DNA of 64,000 bases from Mediterraneibacter catenae (GCF_008691045.1 NZ_VMSO01000003.1:124001-188000), one strand, 5' to 3'. Counted from the first letter of the stretch, positions 1 through 9,271 are shown. Notes: generated from the letters alone by a model not told the origin. Numbers and translations: made by a program.

Positions 1-270
1 GGGATGGATATGGTAAAACTGGAAAAATTCCAGGGATTTTCCGCAGATCTTGCGGGCGCGGTATGTCTGCTGCTTTCCAGTGTGTTCGGTATCCCGGTAT
101 CAACGACACATACGAAGACGAGCGCGATTATGGGTGTGGGCGCCGTGAAACGGCTCTCTGCAATCAATTTCGGTGTTGTGAAGGACATGATGCTGACCTG
201 GATCTTTACATTCCCGGGATGTGGCCTGATAAGTTTTGTGGTTGCGAAAATTTTTATTACGATTTTTTAG
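1..270 (+). CDS. PiT-family inorganic phosphate permease, C-terminal part
   Basis: This is the 3' end of a gene that begins outside the window; about 89 residues are visible. The piece has two hydrophobic segments and the motif GIPVSTTHTKTSAIMG, which matches the second inverted repeat of PiT (PF01384) sodium- or proton-coupled phosphate transporters. It would sit in the cytoplasmic membrane and import phosphate. Its stop lies 12 bases before a DUF47 gene, the usual partner of PiT permeases, so the two are very likely cotranscribed. The start and the first repeat cannot be judged here. Confidence 0.9.
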   Translation, partial: GMDMVKLEKFQGFSADLAGAVCLLLSSVFGIPVSTTHTKTSAIMGVGAVKRLSAINFGVVKDMMLTWIFTFPGCGLISFVVAKIFITIF

Positions 271-282
271 GAGGAAAAAACA

Positions 283-906
283 GTGGCGAAGAAACAGGAT
301 GCATTTTATTTTGAGAATTTCGTGGCATGTGCAGAGGATTCCTGCCGTGCGGCACAGATGTTAAAAGAAGCGCTTGAAAATTTCGAACCGGAGAGTCTAA
401 AAGAACGGCTTGACAGTATCCATGAGGTAGAACACAGTGGAGATGCAAAAAAGCATGAGATGCTGGATCATCTGGCGAAAGAGTTCCTGCCTCCCATCGA
501 GCGTGAGGATATCGTCTCCCTGAGTCAGAATATTGATAATGTAACGGATAAAGTAGAAGATGTCATGCTCAGGATATATATGAATAATGTACAGAAGATT
601 GAGCCGAACGCACTGAAAATGACGGATGTGGTAATTCAGTGCTGTGGTGCGGTGAGAGATCTTCTTGTAGAGTTTAAAAATTTTAAACGCTCTAAAAATC
701 TTAAACAGCTTGTAATCCGCATAAATGATCTGGAGGAAGAGGCTGATAAATTGTTTATGCAGAGTATAAGAGGACTCTATACAGAATCCGAAGATCCGAT
801 CAGAGTTATCGCGTGGAGAGATATTTATATCTATCTTGAAAGATGTGCGGATGCATGCGAGCATGTGGCGGATGTGGTAGAGAGTGTGATTATGAAGAAT
901 TCATAA
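283..906 (+). CDS. DUF47 family (PhoU-like) protein
   Basis: A 207-residue, mostly helical, charged soluble protein of the DUF47/PhoU-like family (PF01865). Family members are usually encoded next to PiT permeases and are thought to modulate phosphate uptake. The GTG start follows a good AGGAGG site by 7 bases. Length and the motif VTDKVEDVMLRIYM near residue 85-98 fit the family, as does the closing helix with ERCADACEHVADVVE. The adjacency to the PiT fragment supports a phosphate-transport role. The exact biochemical action of DUF47 proteins is not settled. Confidence 0.9.
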   Translation: MAKKQDAFYFENFVACAEDSCRAAQMLKEALENFEPESLKERLDSIHEVEHSGDAKKHEMLDHLAKEFLPPIEREDIVSLSQNIDNVTDKVEDVMLRIYMNNVQKIEPNALKMTDVVIQCCGAVRDLLVEFKNFKRSKNLKQLVIRINDLEEEADKLFMQSIRGLYTESEDPIRVIAWRDIYIYLERCADACEHVADVVESVIMKNS

Positions 907-949
907 CTGATTCGGACATATTGAGGAAAAAGAAGAGGTTATTATAACA

Positions 950-995
950 GGAAGAACCGGCGGCAGAGTGACCGACCGGTTCTTCCCAGTTTTAT
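950..995 (+). terminator. Rho-independent terminator after the PiT-DUF47 operon
   Basis: A perfect 11-bp stem, GGAAGAACCGG (950-960) with CCGGTTCTTCC (976-986), encloses a 15-base loop and is followed by a short T-rich stretch. It ends the phosphate transport operon before the GGDEF-EAL gene. Confidence 0.75.
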
Positions 996-1120
996 CTTGC
1001 ATTTTCAGTTAGCCTATACTACAATAAAAATGCCTTGTGAAATGCGATAAAACAATATTTTTATATATTTGTTGTAAACGAAAAAGTTTATTTAGATTGA
1101 AAGACAGGGGAGAGAAAGAA

Positions 1121-2740
1121 ATGAGTGAAAGTTACAAACCGCGTTCTCTTGTAGATATCATGAACGATGTTTTAAGTACGATTCGTGATTATTATGACTC
1201 GGAATACGCCTATTATATTGAGAAAGAACAGGGCGATATCGAGACAATCTATGAGTGGTGCGCCGAGAATGTTGAGTGGCAGCGCGATCGTCTGAAACTT
1301 CTGCCAGAAGACCAGCAGCCAAAGTGGATGAGGATGGAAATCACAGATACTACTTCAGATGATTACAGCGTGTTCAGACAGATCAGCGAGGATACGACAG
1401 CTATTCTGGCGGTTGCAGGGGTGCACCGGGGAGGATGTACACTGGATCTGATGAGAGCACTTCTCCCTTATATCCCGCAGGCAATCGCACTTCAGAAGAT
1501 GCAGAAGCAGCAGGAGTATCTCAGTTATCACGATGATCTGACAGGACTGTTGAACAGGAACAGTCTGGTGGATTATCTGGATCATGTAAATAACAAAGAA
1601 CTCAAGTCTCTTGGAGCGCTTTCTATTGATATTAACGGACTGAAAAATTTTAACAAAGAGTTCGGCCGGGATTATGGTGATGAGGTGATTATCCGCATTG
1701 GAGAAGTACTGCAGGAGTATTTCCATAGCGGAGAGGTCTACCGTCTGACGGGTGATCAGTATCTTGTCCTTGTGGAGAATACGACATATGAAGACTTTAC
1801 AAAGCAGATATATGCTGCCCATACCAAGCTTGACAATATCAGTCTCGGACTTGCATCAATGGGGTATGCCTGGGAGAAGGTAGATATTGATGTTGAGAAA
1901 CTGGTGAATAATGCGGAAGTCATGATGCGCGAGGAGAAGAAGAAATATTATAAAAACCTTAAAAGAGGACATCATGAACCTATTATCAAGAAGGATCTTC
2001 TGGAAGATCTGGAACACCGCAACTTTATCGTCTGCCTCGTGCCTAAGGTAGATACTGCTACAGGACGGGTTGCCGAAGCTGAGGCGGTGGTAAGATATCA
2101 TCATAAAGATCTGGGAATTGTAGATCCGGGAAGATATATCAATCTTCTGGAGGAGACGAAACTCTCACATTATCTGGATCTTTATGTATTTGAGGAAGTG
2201 TGCAAGACTCTTCACAAATGGGAGCTGGAAGGGATCCCGCTGATTCCGATCGCGGTGAATTTTGCCGGAGCTACACTGAAGCAGGAGAGCATTGCAGAGA
2301 AGATGCTGCACCTGATTGAAAAATATCATGTGAGATGCGAGTACCTTGAAGTGGAAGTGTCGGAATCCGGAAGCGATATGAACCAGGAGATGCTTGCAGA
2401 GACGAGCAGCAAGATACGCAAGGCAAATGTGCGCGTGATCCTGGATCATTTCGGTGCGAAAGATTCCAGTTTCTCCATACTTTCATTGATGGAGTTTGAC
2501 GGGCTGAAACTGGATAAGAGTCTGATCACGAACATTGTAGGAAATACACGAAGCCGCATTGTTGCACAGGCTGTAATAGATATCTGCCGTCAGTTAGGAG
2601 CATTTGTCCAGGCGTCGGGTGTGGAGACTCAGGACCAGCTCAATGTGCTGAAAGAGCTGGGATGTGACTACGCCCAGGGTACATTGTTTAATAAACCGAT
2701 TACAATTGAGACATTTGAAGTCAGATATATGAAAGGGTAG
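1121..2740 (+). CDS. GGDEF-EAL domain protein with degenerate active sites
   Basis: A 539-residue protein. An N-terminal region of about 140 residues is unassigned, followed by a GGDEF-like domain (about 145-300) and an EAL-like domain (about 310-535). The GGDEF signature reads TGDQY, so diguanylate cyclase activity is doubtful. In the EAL domain the EAL signature reads EAV and the usual DDFG reads DHFG, while the late catalytic-type lysine (LKLDKSL), glutamate (GVETQ) and glutamine (YAQG) remain. I infer a c-di-GMP-binding or purely regulatory protein rather than an enzyme. I chose the ATG at 1121 because GGGGAGAG precedes it; an upstream ATG at 1037 has no good site. It is nearly adjacent to the next gene. 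Confidence 0.85.
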   Translation: MSESYKPRSLVDIMNDVLSTIRDYYDSEYAYYIEKEQGDIETIYEWCAENVEWQRDRLKLLPEDQQPKWMRMEITDTTSDDYSVFRQISEDTTAILAVAGVHRGGCTLDLMRALLPYIPQAIALQKMQKQQEYLSYHDDLTGLLNRNSLVDYLDHVNNKELKSLGALSIDINGLKNFNKEFGRDYGDEVIIRIGEVLQEYFHSGEVYRLTGDQYLVLVENTTYEDFTKQIYAAHTKLDNISLGLASMGYAWEKVDIDVEKLVNNAEVMMREEKKKYYKNLKRGHHEPIIKKDLLEDLEHRNFIVCLVPKVDTATGRVAEAEAVVRYHHKDLGIVDPGRYINLLEETKLSHYLDLYVFEEVCKTLHKWELEGIPLIPIAVNFAGATLKQESIAEKMLHLIEKYHVRCEYLEVEVSESGSDMNQEMLAETSSKIRKANVRVILDHFGAKDSSFSILSLMEFDGLKLDKSLITNIVGNTRSRIVAQAVIDICRQLGAFVQASGVETQDQLNVLKELGCDYAQGTLFNKPITIETFEVRYMKG

Positions 2741-2742
2741 AT

Positions 2743-3369
2743 ATGGTAAAAGCATGGATTGCGGATGTTACATCACTTCTGGAGAAGGAATGTTATGAAA
2801 GGTATTACAGGAAGGTTCCTGATTTTCGGAAGAAAAAGGCAGACGTGCTCCGGCTGGATCAGATGAAAGCGCAGAGTGTGGGCGTGTGGGCATTGTGGCA
2901 GAAGATACAGACAGAGTACCATCTGCCGGAGAATGCAGCCTTTAATTTTTCGCATTCGGGCAATTACGTTATGTGTGCAGCGTGTATGGACGGTGAAAAC
3001 ATTCAGGTCGGCTGCGATATTGAAAAGACAGGAGAGCTTAAAATGAAACTTGCCCGGCGCTATTTCTGTCGGGAAGAATATGATACCATTGCAGCGGCTG
3101 AGACGGATGATGAGAAAACGGATCTTTTTTTCCGGTACTGGGTGCTTAAAGAGAGTTTTATGAAAGCGACGGGCAGAGGAATGGCGCTGCCGGTCAATTC
3201 TTTCTGCATCCGTATGGGAGAACCGCCTGACCTTATCAGGCAGCCGGCTGAGTTTGCGCAGAAGTATTATTACAGAGAATACCGCATCGAAGGACTGGCG
3301 TATAAAATGGCGGTATGTTCTACAGATAAGGATATTGATACGGAATTACATACAGAGTTGACATTATGA
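2743..3369 (+). CDS. 4'-phosphopantetheinyl transferase superfamily protein
   Basis: A 208-residue protein of the Sfp/ACPS superfamily, which moves the phosphopantetheine arm of coenzyme A to a serine of carrier proteins. The metal-binding signature GCDIEK lies near residues 90-95 and the second motif WVLKESFMKATGRG near 132-145. The N-terminal half is short, as in Sfp-type enzymes. It starts 2 bases after the GGDEF-EAL gene and overlaps the following carboxypeptidase by 4 bases, so the three are probably cotranscribed. No polyketide or peptide synthetase is visible nearby, so the carrier protein it serves is unknown. Confidence 0.9.
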   Translation: MVKAWIADVTSLLEKECYERYYRKVPDFRKKKADVLRLDQMKAQSVGVWALWQKIQTEYHLPENAAFNFSHSGNYVMCAACMDGENIQVGCDIEKTGELKMKLARRYFCREEYDTIAAAETDDEKTDLFFRYWVLKESFMKATGRGMALPVNSFCIRMGEPPDLIRQPAEFAQKYYYREYRIEGLAYKMAVCSTDKDIDTELHTELTL

Positions 3370-4163
3370 TAAAATTTGACATTGACAGACATAAGATAAA
3401 GACATTGGGAGCGGGGGCAGCAGCGGGGCTCGCAGCCGGAATTCTGATTACTTTTCTGGGAGCTTATTGTGTTATCTCAGAGGACAGATTGGCAGCGGCA
3501 GCAAAAGAGGAACAGCTGACGCAGGAAAATGAGCAGCTTGCAGAGGAACTTAAGAAAGAACGCGCAGTGCAGGAAAATACCGAGACGCTTGCCGGTGATG
3601 AAGACGGCTGGCAGCTCATTCTTGTGAATGAAGATCATCCGCTGGATTCTTCCTACGAACCGGAGAAGCTGACAGAGATATCGCCGGGATATGAGGTGGA
3701 TAACCGGATAGTTTCGGATCTTCGGCAGATGCTGGATGACGGAGCGGCAGAGGGGCTGAGCATGTATGTGACGTCAGCTTACCGGTCTTACGAACAGCAG
3801 ACTCAGACATTTAACGCATCGATGCAGAATCGCCTGAACCAGAAGATGACTCCTCTTGAAGCTTATCAGGAGACAAGCATGTCTGTTGCGCTTCCGGGGA
3901 CGAGCGAACATGCGACCGGCCTTGCCGTGGATATCATTTCTACGGAGTATGCAGCTCTTGATGACAGGCAGGGGGATACGGAGGAACAAAAATGGCTTAT
4001 GGAACATTGCTGGGAATATGGGTTTATTCTGCGATATCCGCCGGAAAAGTCTGATATTACCGGCATCATTTATGAACCTTGGCATTATCGGTATGTAGGA
4101 AAGGACGCGGCCAAAGAGATAACAGAACAGGGGATTACCCTGGAAGAGTACCTCGGCCAGTAA
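3366..4163 (+). CDS. M15B-family D-alanyl-D-alanine carboxypeptidase (VanY-like)
   Basis: A 265-residue protein with one N-terminal membrane segment (about residues 14-37), a short coiled stretch, then an extracellular peptidase domain. Family motifs are present: TSAYRSYEQQ, SEHATGLAVDI (zinc-binding SxHxxGxAxD type) and EPWHYRYVG (ExWH). It should trim the terminal D-alanine of peptidoglycan stem peptides outside the membrane. The ATG overlaps the end of the transferase gene in an ATGA-type junction, which suggests coupled translation. No vanA/B-type ligase or dehydrogenase is nearby, so a role in ordinary wall maturation is more likely than glycopeptide resistance. Confidence 0.9.
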   Translation: MIKFDIDRHKIKTLGAGAAAGLAAGILITFLGAYCVISEDRLAAAAKEEQLTQENEQLAEELKKERAVQENTETLAGDEDGWQLILVNEDHPLDSSYEPEKLTEISPGYEVDNRIVSDLRQMLDDGAAEGLSMYVTSAYRSYEQQTQTFNASMQNRLNQKMTPLEAYQETSMSVALPGTSEHATGLAVDIISTEYAALDDRQGDTEEQKWLMEHCWEYGFILRYPPEKSDITGIIYEPWHYRYVGKDAAKEITEQGITLEEYLGQ

Positions 4164-4255
4164 CGAACAGGAAAGTATAGAACGGCAGGAATACAGGTGC
4201 CTGCCGGCTGAGAATAATCAGTGGGGAATATAGGAAATACGTAAGGAGGAAAACC

Positions 4256-5290
4256 ATGGAAGATTTAACATTCGGGGAACAGGTCAAGATCATTCTGGGG
4301 AGAAAAGGCATGACGATCAAGCAGCTTGCAGAGCTGATTGAAGTTCGGACAGGTAAGAAGATGTCCAGGCAGAACCTGACACAACGTCTTGGCAGGGATA
4401 ATTTTCAGGAGCAGGATATGCGTATGATAGCAGGAATCCTTGATTGTCCGTTCCATCTGAGTATTATGTCGGAGATGCCGGCGCAGCCGCGCAGTACGGC
4501 GGCTCTTGAGAAGGCGGCAATTGCACGGACTGAAGCTGTAGAGAAGAAGCAGGCTGAGGAAGCAGAGCAGAATGAGACAGTTCTGATGAGTGACGAAGTC
4601 ATGGGACAGGATTTGACTGAAGAGACGGCGGAGACGGCAGATGAACAGACGGTGCCCGAAGAGACGGTTACCTCAGATGAGCGGGATATGACGATCGGCG
4701 AGCTCTACGAAATCCATAAGGAGCTGTCCGAACTCGAGGAGAATGCAAAAGCCGGAGAACCAGTGGAGGAGATAAAAAAAGAGCTTGAAAAGCCCAAGAA
4801 GGACCGCTTCCGTACAGGAGGAATCTTCCTGCGCAGAAAACGCCGCAATGAGGCTGAGGAGAGCAGAAAAGAAGAAATATGGTCTGCAGACAGGGAGCAG
4901 AAAGCGGATGAAGTTCGGACAGAGGAAGAAGTTCAGCCTGCAGAGGAAGCTTATCAGGGAGAACTGACAGATGAGCCGGAAACCCTGTATACAGCGCCGG
5001 AACAGCAGGAGTTTGAGTCTGCATCAGATAAAAGAGATGATTTTGAACCGGTTATTACGCATGATGACGTAGAAGAGGACAGGGAAGCAGGGGAAATCAA
5101 TCCATATACCGGAAGAGAGTATCAGTCGAACAGCGTGCGCATGCATCCTACCCGGATTGGGTATGTGCAGGTATATGACCGTACGATCCACAAGTGGACG
5201 GATATGACTGAATGGGCGTTCCTCGGTCTTCAGGAGCGGAAGAAAGCCCTGCTTGGAAAGGCATATGAGCCGCCGATTTATCTGGATTGA
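4256..5290 (+). CDS. XRE-type helix-turn-helix protein with long acidic tail
   Basis: A 344-residue protein I cannot assign to a named function. Residues about 5-72 look like an XRE/lambda-repressor fold (GMTIKQLAELIEVRTGKK, then SRQNLTQRLGR). A long region rich in Glu, Gln, Ala and Lys (about 85-270) is probably disordered. A conserved-looking C-terminal block from about 283 starts YTGREYQSN and ends PPIYLD. A strong AAGGAGG precedes the ATG by 6 bases. It stands alone before the dNTPase gene, and a hairpin without a T run at 4183-4206 lies in the upstream gap. It could bind DNA, but targets are unknown. Confidence 0.75.
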   Translation: MEDLTFGEQVKIILGRKGMTIKQLAELIEVRTGKKMSRQNLTQRLGRDNFQEQDMRMIAGILDCPFHLSIMSEMPAQPRSTAALEKAAIARTEAVEKKQAEEAEQNETVLMSDEVMGQDLTEETAETADEQTVPEETVTSDERDMTIGELYEIHKELSELEENAKAGEPVEEIKKELEKPKKDRFRTGGIFLRRKRRNEAEESRKEEIWSADREQKADEVRTEEEVQPAEEAYQGELTDEPETLYTAPEQQEFESASDKRDDFEPVITHDDVEEDREAGEINPYTGREYQSNSVRMHPTRIGYVQVYDRTIHKWTDMTEWAFLGLQERKKALLGKAYEPPIYLD

Positions 5291-5353
5291 GTTTTTTAGG
5301 GCGGGAACATGTACATGAGAGTCCGCGCGGACTGACGAAAGGGGAAGGACACG

Positions 5354-6760
5354 ATGGAGTGGAGAACGCTGTTGTCCCCGAGACGGGAGCGTGAGAGCTC
5401 GGGAAGATCAAAATCTGCAGATCTCCGAAGTGAATTTGAAAAGGATTACCACAGGATTATAGGAAGTGCGTCGTTTCGGCGGCTGCAGGATAAGACGCAG
5501 GTATTTCCTCTGGATAAGAGCGATTTTATTAGAACAAGACTGACCCATTCCCTTGAGGTCTCGTCTCTGGGAAAGTCTCTTGGACAGAATATCGGAGAGA
5601 ATATTCTGAAGTTCCGCAGAAACTCAGGATTTACCCCTCAGATGAAAGAAGATATTTCACATATACTTGAATGTGCGGGGCTGATCCACGATATAGGAAA
5701 CCCGCCGTTCGGGCATTTCGGAGAAATAGCAATACGTGAATGGTTCGCGGGGAATTTACCTGAGCTGTCTTTTGGCGGCCGGCGTGTAGAAGATATGCTG
5801 AGCGAGCAGATGAAACAGGATTTTTATCATTTCGAGGGCAATGCCCAGGCTCTCCGCCTTGTGACGAAACTGCACTATCTGGTGGACGAGCACGGAATGA
5901 ATCTGACATATGCGCTGCTCAACACCATTATCAAATATCCTGTTCCTTCCACCGGAATCCGTATGGACAGTGGGAACATCAAGGATAAGAAGATGGGATA
6001 TTATCTTGCGGATGAGGAGATATTCCGCAAGGTGACAGAAACGACAGGGGCGGGGAATAACAGACATCCGCTGACCTACATTCTTGAAGCAGCGGATGAT
6101 CTGGCATACAAGACTGCAGATATCGAAGATGCATTTGTAAAAGGTTTCATCACTTATTATACTCTGGAGAGGGAACTGGCGCCTCTGGAACAAAATTATC
6201 CGGAGTCGCCGTTCAAACCGCTGGAAAAGCTGCGTAAGCTCTATGAGCGGGGGCAGAAGAAAGGCGTAAGCAATCCGGAGTCATATGCAGTGAAGAACTG
6301 GATAGTAAGTGCCCAGGGCTTTCTGATAAGCTGCGCCACATTTGGCTTTACATCCAACTATGAAAGTATCATGGCGGGGACATTCGGTCATGATCTGTTT
6401 CATGGAACATACGGAGAAAAGCTGATGGATCTGCTCGGGGACATGGCATACCGCCGGGTATTTTCCTCTATGGAGATCTATAAGATGGAAGTGGCGGAAT
6501 CAGCCATCCTGGATAATCTGATGAACAAACTGGTGAGAGCAGTGCTGTATTACGACACCGATGTCAGGCAGGATACAATAGATAAGAGAGTAGTGTCTTT
6601 TATTTCGGATAATTATAAGAATGCATACAGACTGCAGGCGAAAGGAAAGAGCGAAGCGGAGAAACTGTATCTCCGCCTGCTCCTTGTGACTGATTATGTG
6701 TGCGGCATGACAGACAGCTATGCCAAACGTCTTTATCAGGAGATGAACGGGATTATATAG
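5354..6760 (+). CDS. dgt: Deoxyguanosinetriphosphate triphosphohydrolase-like protein (HD domain)
   Basis: A 468-residue HD-superfamily phosphohydrolase. The metal ligands lie in RLTHSLEVSS and LIHDIGNPPFGHFGE, with a later aspartate in ADDLAYKTADIEDAF. Family members split dNTPs into deoxynucleoside and triphosphate and help set nucleotide pools. The length is close to that of Dgt proteins, and the HDIGNPPFGHxGE motif is characteristic. AAAGGGG precedes the ATG. Its last 8 bases overlap the end of the convergent DUF6128-like gene. Substrate preference cannot be read from sequence. Confidence 0.9.
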   Translation: MEWRTLLSPRRERESSGRSKSADLRSEFEKDYHRIIGSASFRRLQDKTQVFPLDKSDFIRTRLTHSLEVSSLGKSLGQNIGENILKFRRNSGFTPQMKEDISHILECAGLIHDIGNPPFGHFGEIAIREWFAGNLPELSFGGRRVEDMLSEQMKQDFYHFEGNAQALRLVTKLHYLVDEHGMNLTYALLNTIIKYPVPSTGIRMDSGNIKDKKMGYYLADEEIFRKVTETTGAGNNRHPLTYILEAADDLAYKTADIEDAFVKGFITYYTLERELAPLEQNYPESPFKPLEKLRKLYERGQKKGVSNPESYAVKNWIVSAQGFLISCATFGFTSNYESIMAGTFGHDLFHGTYGEKLMDLLGDMAYRRVFSSMEIYKMEVAESAILDNLMNKLVRAVLYYDTDVRQDTIDKRVVSFISDNYKNAYRLQAKGKSEAEKLYLRLLLVTDYVCGMTDSYAKRLYQEMNGII

Positions 6761-7637
6761 TTCCTACACAGCGGCACCAGTGCCCGAAGTCTGCTGTATC
6801 ATTGCGTTCTCCTTCTGATAGATTTAATACCGGGACATATGCGCGCGTGAACCGCGGGAAGCCGAACAGATCGGCAGCGCGGGCCTCGCGCGTATCGTAT
6901 ATACCGGGGACTCCAAGCCATCTTCTGCCGCCTTCTTCGATGAGTACGAGATGGTTATAATTATGGTACCCGTGAAGAAGGAAACTGTTGTTGGCAAGCG
7001 GCCAGAATTTCCGGGGTAAAAGTGTCAGGTCTTCACGGCTGATTTTCTTTGCCTGGGTCAGCTCTTTTGCCTCGGCGGACTCCAGCGCAGGCTCTCTCGG
7101 CGGATCAGAAGAATTCTCTGCATCAGGGCCAGACTCCGCTTCAGACGAATCCTCCGTTTCAAGAACAGACGCTGCTTCAGGAACTGGGGACGGCTCGGTT
7201 ATATCGGCTGGTGCGGCTTCAGTCTCAGGCTCAGGTACATCTTCAGGTACATCGGGCCTGATCATGTCAGGATGGATATCAAAGAAGAAGGAGGAAGCCA
7301 TCCATAAGATTACGGCATTACTTTCCGGAGACTGCAGCAGAAATCCGTCAATCTGCTGAAGAGAACGCATTCCTGGAAAATGCGTCTCAGATACCGGAAG
7401 TCGGATTGAGATGTTTCTGCCGCAGGAGTTCAGTTCCGCAATCTGCGAAGTGACCATCTGATCATGGTCGCAGAAGAAAGCATACAGGTTGAGAGTGCTT
7501 CCTGTTCTGAGCGGGATACCTCTGGCGTGGATCTGAAGGATGCATGACTGATAATGGCGGGAGACTTTGATAAAGCCTACATTCCGCCTGCGTTTATAAT
7601 TTTCGTATTCATATAGATAAAAGGTGCCGGGATTCAT
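6753..7637 (-). CDS. Uncharacterised protein, DUF6128-like
   Basis: A 294-residue protein on the minus strand. It has an N-terminal block (about 1-120, beginning MNPGTFYLYEYENYKRRRNVGF), a low-complexity middle rich in Glu, Pro, Ser and Ala (about 125-200), and a conserved-looking C-terminal block. That last block contains SFLLHGYHNYNHLVLIEE and WLGVPGIYD. This layout resembles the lachnospiral family I recall as DUF6128; that assignment is from memory and not checked. No enzyme motif or signal peptide is evident. It is convergent with dgt and divergent from tadA. Function unknown. Confidence 0.7.
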   Translation of the reverse strand: MNPGTFYLYEYENYKRRRNVGFIKVSRHYQSCILQIHARGIPLRTGSTLNLYAFFCDHDQMVTSQIAELNSCGRNISIRLPVSETHFPGMRSLQQIDGFLLQSPESNAVILWMASSFFFDIHPDMIRPDVPEDVPEPETEAAPADITEPSPVPEAASVLETEDSSEAESGPDAENSSDPPREPALESAEAKELTQAKKISREDLTLLPRKFWPLANNSFLLHGYHNYNHLVLIEEGGRRWLGVPGIYDTREARAADLFGFPRFTRAYVPVLNLSEGERNDTADFGHWCRCVGTI

Positions 7638-7720
7638 AGAATTAACCTCTGGTCTTGTCTCTTTTCATTCCAGTCTATTCAGAGAGGCAGGTAAAAAGAA
7701 CAGAGACAGAAAGGAAAATT

Positions 7721-8254
7721 ATGTCTGAAGAAAGAATTGATATCTGCGAAGAGCAGAAAAAGATCGACGAAAAATATATGAGAGAGGCGATTCGTCAGGC
7801 GAAGAAAGCTTATAAACTCGATGAGACGCCGATCGGCTGCGTGATCGTCCATGAAGGTAAGATCATAGGCAGGGGGTATAACCGGAGAAATACGGATAAG
7901 AGTCCTCTCGCCCATGCGGAGATCACAGCGATTAAGAAAGCGAGCAAAAGACTCGGCGACTGGAGACTTGAAGAGTGTACGCTCTATGTGACGCTGGAGC
8001 CGTGCCAGATGTGTGCCGGAGCGATCATACAGTCTCGTCTGACCCGCGTAGTGGTGGGCTGCATGAACCCGAAAGCAGGTTGTGCGGGTTCGGTCCTTAA
8101 CCTGCTGGATGTGAAAGCGTTCAATCACCAGGCGGAGCTTACAACAGGAGTGCTCGAAGAAGAGTGCAGCACGCTGATGACAGGATTCTTCCGCAATCTG
8201 AGGGAGCGGAAGAAGATGCAGAAGAAAGCTGCTATATCTTCTTCTCTTCCCTGA
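7721..8254 (+). CDS. tadA: tRNA-specific adenosine deaminase TadA
   Basis: A 177-residue zinc deaminase that converts adenosine to inosine at the wobble position of tRNA-Arg(ACG). The catalytic HAE motif is at residues 65-67 and the second zinc motif PCQMC has Cys95 and Cys98. I chose the ATG at 7721, preceded by AAAGGAAA, over an upstream ATG at 7655 whose extra 22 residues are not family-like. An essential housekeeping function is expected. It lies just upstream of the SRP RNA region, as seen in several Firmicutes (recalled, not checked). Confidence 0.95.
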   Translation: MSEERIDICEEQKKIDEKYMREAIRQAKKAYKLDETPIGCVIVHEGKIIGRGYNRRNTDKSPLAHAEITAIKKASKRLGDWRLEECTLYVTLEPCQMCAGAIIQSRLTRVVVGCMNPKAGCAGSVLNLLDVKAFNHQAELTTGVLEEECSTLMTGFFRNLRERKKMQKKAAISSSLP

Positions 8255-8366
8255 AATCTTCAATGTACAGAAATGCGGTCTGCAGAGAGCAGCCCGAGAT
8301 CTTGTGAAGCGATGATACCGATGTTATCGGGGGTATCCGCATCCATTACGGAAAAGTTCCTGGAAA

Positions 8367-8873
8367 CTATGTGCGGCTGTGGGGCGTAAAAGCTGATTCT
8401 GTGCACCTGTGTGAAGAGAAACGGAATATCTGTCTGAACAGAAAACGGACAAACGGTCCGGCATATAATATCTGCCAGAAGAATGCCATCGGGAAGTTCA
8501 GCGCGACAGTCTGCAGCCATACAGCAATAAACTGGCTTCCGGCATCTTTGAATAATATTGTCGCTGCGAGGCTCATGAGCGGGCACATCCATGCGACAGA
8601 TACGGCAGAAATCGCAAGAACAAGATGGAATGGATTCTCCCTTTTCGGATTCACGATGCAAAATGCCGTTTTCTTTGCGATGTGTCCTACAAAAAAGAAA
8701 TCGAGTACAAAAGCGACCGGCGCCATGATCACAAATTCATGAAGTGCTGACAGAAACACGCTGTTGTTCATACCGCCTATATTTAAGGCAATATTATAGC
8801 AGATCATCATATAGACCATGACAAATACCATCAGAATGGTAAAAATTATTTCCTGAAATTTAGTTTTGGGCAT
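8367..8873 (-). CDS. DUF2798 family membrane protein
   Basis: A 168-residue protein on the minus strand with about four hydrophobic segments. It opens with MPKTKFQEIIFTILMVFVM, which matches the DUF2798 pattern of paired transmembrane helices that appear duplicated here. AAGGAGG lies 7 bases before the ATG (8881-8887 on the plus strand, read in reverse). Function is unknown; it would be an integral cytoplasmic membrane protein. It is convergent with tadA and downstream of the SRP RNA gene on the same strand. Confidence 0.85.
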   Translation of the reverse strand: MPKTKFQEIIFTILMVFVMVYMMICYNIALNIGGMNNSVFLSALHEFVIMAPVAFVLDFFFVGHIAKKTAFCIVNPKRENPFHLVLAISAVSVAWMCPLMSLAATILFKDAGSQFIAVWLQTVALNFPMAFFWQILYAGPFVRFLFRQIFRFSSHRCTESAFTPHSRT

Positions 8874-8975
8874 AAAAAATCCTCCTTAATGATAGTAAAC
8901 AGAAAAATGTGTTGTTCGTTATCATTCAGGAGAATGTGCGTTTCCAATAAGACCAAAATCCGTTATTCTTTTTTA

Positions 8976-9235
8976 CGTGCATTGCGCTTCGAACATGATC
9001 CACAGGCGTTACCCCGGCAGTTGACTCAGCCCAGGCACCCTCACGGCACCCGGGAGCTCCTGCTTAGTGCTGCTCCGTTCCCGACCTGACACGGTTCACA
9101 GGTTCCCGTCGCGTGAGACCCAGACATCAACATCACTTACCGGGGGCAGCCCTGCAGACTGCCGCCCTCTGCGCAATATCACCCCTGCTATAGCGGATTG
9201 CAGGTTCAAGGTACCGCTAACACCCCGGCTGCACG
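8976..9235 (-). ncRNA. ffs: Signal recognition particle RNA, large (Alu-containing) type
   Basis: Read on the minus strand, the region holds the conserved SRP domain IV core (GTCAGGTCGGGAACGGAGCA, then GCACTAAGC) and the flanking GGTGCCGTGAGGGTGCCTGG seen in Bacillus-type scRNA. The 5' part contains an Alu-like domain. The ends pair: CGTGC at the 5' end with GCACG at the 3' end, giving about 260 nt. This RNA joins Ffh to form SRP, which targets nascent membrane and secreted proteins. The exact ends are inferred from pairing and the promoter position. Confidence 0.93.
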
Positions 9236-9242
9236 AGTCTTT

Positions 9243-9271
9243 AGTTTACATGGTTTTTGCAGAAATGTCAA
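9243..9271 (-). promoter_or_regulatory. Sigma-A promoter of the SRP RNA gene
   Basis: On the minus strand, TTGACA (9266-9271) and TAAACT (9243-9248) are separated by 17 bases. The mapped RNA end at 9235 is about 8 bases past the -10 box, which fits a start site there. Confidence 0.85.

Noticed and set aside
3366-4163. Glycopeptide resistance (vanY) gene
   Set aside because: The M15B domain is right, but no van ligase, dehydrogenase or regulator is nearby; ordinary wall trimming is simpler.
6988-7359. Plus-strand Ser/Ala/Gly-rich frames opposite the DUF6128-like gene
   Set aside because: They reflect the low-complexity linker of the minus-strand gene, which has conserved blocks at both ends.
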